From Gammaproteobacteria bacterium (lineage in GTDB: Bacteria > Pseudomonadota > Gammaproteobacteria > SZUA-21): DNA of 26,368 nucleotides. The stretch spans positions 1-26,368 of the forward strand of contig QIKQ01000159.1 in NCBI GenBank assembly GCA_003233075.1, written 5' to 3'. Every line of letters starts with the position of its first letter. Within the stretch, counting starts at the first letter, position 1. The translations under genes and the position numbers were made by a program. The notes below the pieces were generated by a model that saw nothing but the letters and a program-made list of their open reading frames with translations, did not search any database and was not told where the DNA came from. Shown here piece by piece: positions 24,648 to 26,368 of this stretch.

Positions 24648-24754
24648 ACTATTTAATTCACTTGATTAACTAAAACACAACTTACTTATTTAAATTCTTC
24701 AATCGTTAATTGACACTGCTCATATTTAATGAATTATTAAATACCTGGGTAAAG

Positions 24755-24760
24755 ATTATA
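24755..24760 (-). promoter_or_regulatory. Possible -10 box for the helical/zinc-ribbon pair
   Basis: The minus strand has a perfect TATAAT about 108 bases upstream of the ATG at 24647. No good -35 hexamer is found at 16-18 bases, so this is only a candidate within a 280-base AT-rich gap. Confidence 0.25.
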
Positions 24761-24928
24761 CTAAATTTCACCAATGAACGAAGCTTCTAATTAAAATAAT
24801 ACCATCATTAATACTTAACAATCTATAGAGTGCTTTAGCCTTAAATACAATTAAATATATCGCATTTTCAGTGCTTTACAAATTATAAACGTAATTTGTG
24901 TGTTTATTAGGTTAACCTAGCTTTAAGC

Positions 24929-25372
24929 TTACTTAGCCTTAATCTCTTCTTTTATTTTTGCTATAAGACTCTCATCCCGTGAAAAATCAAACTTAACATA
25001 GGTCTCATATTTCCAAGGACCATGCGCTTTATATTTTTCATCTTCATCAGAGTATCGCGGAATAATGTGCACATGTAAAACAGGGTCTTTATTGCCTAAA
25101 AATAAAAAGTTTGACCGCTCGGCACCGGTTACCGATTGTATCGCTTTGGATGTTAATAACATATCGGTAATGAATTGTTGGCGCTGCTTCTCTTCTAAGC
25201 TTTCTAAACTAACAACAAAGGGTTCACATACTAATAGACAGCTGCCCTTTAACACCTGATTTAACGCAAGAAATAACCAACCTGATGGCATCTTACAAAT
25301 TGTCATTGGATTCGACTCTTGCTTTGCATATTCGACTGCAAGCTCAATATCTGTTTGCACATTTGACGTCAT
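24929..25372 (-). CDS. HIT-family protein (histidine triad hydrolase-like)
   Basis: HIT proteins are small nucleotide hydrolases or transferases that use the histidine triad. The 147-residue product is of typical size and ends the catalytic strand with DPVLHVHIIPRYSDED. His100 and His102 align with the second (nucleophile) and third histidines of HxHxH, while the first position is Val98. FLFLGNKDP precedes the motif as in the family. A substitution of the first histidine occurs in some HIT branches, so activity remains possible. The ATG has GAGA about five bases upstream. Substrate cannot be told. It stands alone with AT-rich gaps on both sides. Confidence 0.88.
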   Translation of the reverse strand: MTSNVQTDIELAVEYAKQESNPMTICKMPSGWLFLALNQVLKGSCLLVCEPFVVSLESLEEKQRQQFITDMLLTSKAIQSVTGAERSNFLFLGNKDPVLHVHIIPRYSDEDEKYKAHGPWKYETYVKFDFSRDESLIAKIKEEIKAK

Positions 25373-25400
25373 ATTGTCTCAATTAACTTAGCTAGAAAAA

Positions 25401-25434
25401 ATTCACTAAAATTTATATAAAAATATTAGTGAAT
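25401..25434. repeat. 9-bp inverted repeat upstream of HIT gene
   Basis: ATTCACTAA (25401-25409) and TTAGTGAAT (25426-25434) are perfect inverted copies separated by 16 AT-rich bases, starting 29 bases upstream of the HIT-gene start. The layout would fit an operator, but no regulator is known. Confidence 0.4.
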
Positions 25435-25624
25435 AGATAATTATTAGCTGTTATATCAAAGCCTGTAAACCGTTAATTTGGCTATAATTCGAAATTTTAG
25501 CTATATAGCGGAGATCGTATATAAATACTACAGTGAAATTTTAAAAAATCGAGCAATTTGTCTGCATAGAGTAAAATCTTAATCTTTACGGAAAGGCTTG
25601 GAAATAGTTTCAATCACCTTGCTT

Positions 25625-25765
25625 CACTGCTGTCCCGCTAACTCTAGTCTTATTTCACGAAACACAGTCATTCGAAGATATAACGGAAGAATGGATGATG
25701 CAGACATGAAAATTAGAAAATGATCGTCTTTGCGAAGCGGCGTATGCCGCTGAAGCAATCTCGTG
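25625..25765 (+). mobile_element. Partial second copy of the foldback element
   Basis: CACTGCTGTCCC begins at 25625 and GACATGAAAATTAG follows with exactly the same 72-base offset (25631 to 25703) as in the complete element (25869 to 25941). Next comes GTCTTTGCGA, a small hairpin (AGCGGC/GCCGCT at 25736-25751) and GCAATCTCGTG. The part between is about 70 bases shorter than in the complete copy and the right end is missing or diverged. It has no coding content. Confidence 0.6.
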
Positions 25766-26033
25766 AATATTGTGAGTGACCTCATATCGGCACTGGTATT
25801 ATTGATAAGAAGATTGTTTCTTCGCCCTTTAAAACAGGGCTCCTCGCAAAGAGGGGTAGCGCCCATTGTGTCCCACAGTTTGTGATAATGTATCATTTGA
25901 GTCTAATTCTAATGATTAAATCAATTGATTGGTAATTTCGGACATGAAACTAGCACGAAACATACACTTGTTAAAAAATAGACTAATGAGCAAAATTATT
26001 TAATATACGACGAGAAGAATCTCAAAGAAATTG

Positions 26034-26080
26034 GTCGTTGCGAGGTGTGATCACCGATCACACCGAAGCAATCTCGTCAC
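26034..26080 (+). repeat. Hairpin module GTCGTTGCGAG...GCAATCTC, left arm
   Basis: A conserved outer sequence (GTCGTTGCGAG at 26034-26044, GCAATCTCGTCAC at 26068-26080) encloses a perfect hairpin GGTGTGATC/GATCACACC at 26044-26064. It belongs to the foldback element and pairs with the module at 26099-26140. Confidence 0.75.
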
Positions 26081-26098
26081 CTAAATCATTGAATTTAG

Positions 26099-26140
26099 GA
26101 GATTGCCACGAAATGCTCAACGAGCATTTCTCGCAACGAC
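26099..26140 (-). repeat. Hairpin module GTCGTTGCGAG...GCAATCTC, right arm
   Basis: On the minus strand this reads GTCGTTGCGA, then a perfect hairpin GAAATGCTC/GAGCATTTC (26110-26130), then GTGGCAATCTCC. The outer parts match the left module, while the stem is a different sequence of identical length. Confidence 0.75.
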
Positions 26141-26368
26141 GAATTCTTTTTAGATTCTTCTAATCACGATGGTGAATAATCTTGCGATTTTTCTGCTTAT
26201 TAACGAACATAAGCTAAGTTCTAGTTTCATGTCTCAAATCGACATTCTATCGAAGGACCTCATAGGGATAGCGTTTAATGAAATATTATCACAAACTGTG
26301 GGACAGCAGTGCGGTATCGCCTGCTTATGCTGTCTTATATTAATTCGTTTAGCGATATTAAGAATTAG

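Larger units (their letters stand above)
25869..26305. mobile_element. 437-bp symmetric foldback (MITE-like) element
   Basis: The ends 25869-25889 and 26285-26305 are perfect 21-base inverted repeats (TGTCCCACAGTTTG...). Further inverted pairs sit at exactly equal distances from the two ends: GACATGAAACTAG at offset 72 (25941 and 26221-26233), AGAAGAATCT at offset 144, and GTCGTTGCGAG at offset 165. At offset 175 each arm has its own 21-base hairpin with a 9-bp stem and a 3-base loop, but the two stems differ in sequence. There is no ORF, so it resembles a non-autonomous transposon (MITE) or large palindromic repeat. The GTCGTTGCGAG...GCAATCTC module resembles a common bacterial interspersed repeat (from memory). 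Confidence 0.8.

Noticed and set aside
25624..25896. 90-residue open frame on the minus strand
   Set aside because: It lies entirely in the partial foldback copy and adjoining repeat DNA, includes the GCAATCTC module, and its translation looks like no protein. It is a by-product of the repeat.
26034..26140. Repeated GTCGTTGCGAG hairpins as a CRISPR array
   Set aside because: The copies are inverted relative to each other, there are no equal spacers and no cas genes.

Overview
The window is an AT-rich chromosomal segment, most probably from a polar-flagellated gammaproteobacterium. The reason is the gene order fleQ/flrA - flrB - flrC - fliE-F-G-H-I-J - fliK - fliL-M-N-O-P-Q-R - flhB, which is the hierarchical sigma-54 flagellar cluster known from Vibrio, Pseudomonas and relatives. 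I cannot name a genus.

Positions 89-17081 (all minus strand, so read right to left) hold this cluster intact. FleQ keeps the LFRSLVG segment and the ARN triplet known from c-di-GMP-binding FleQ, and the gene upstream of it (17276-17854) looks like an atypical PilZ protein. Three minus-strand -24/-12 elements with the same core, GGCATA-N4-TTGC, lie just upstream of flrB, fliK and fliL. They suggest three sigma-54 transcription units: flrBC running into fliE-J, then fliK, then fliL to flhB. The flrB element also shows that flrB starts at the internal ATG (15254) and not at the upstream TTG. The products cover the regulators, MS ring and rotor (FliE, FliF, FliG, FliM, FliN), export ATPase complex (FliH, FliI, FliJ), hook-length ruler (FliK), stator-associated FliL and the export gate (FliO, FliP, FliQ, FliR, FlhB).

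Positions 17855-26368 are looser accessory DNA with single genes separated by repeats: a GH25 muramidase on the plus strand behind a 21-codon upstream ORF; a large hybrid sensor kinase whose two phosphoacceptor histidines are both replaced and whose HPt end is frameshifted; a secreted repeat protein with ten cysteines in five evenly spaced pairs; a small zinc-ribbon protein with a duplicated LFG motif; an unrecognised helical protein; and a HIT-family protein.

The intergenic DNA carries several inverted repeats: a perfect 31-bp pair with a tandem copy (17919-18077), a long hairpin (19027-19119) and a 437-bp symmetric foldback element (25869-26305) with a partial second copy and scattered fragments. 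The most novel-looking items are the phosphotransfer-dead hybrid kinase, the cysteine-paired repeat protein and the foldback element. No defence system, CRISPR array, tRNA or rRNA was recognised.
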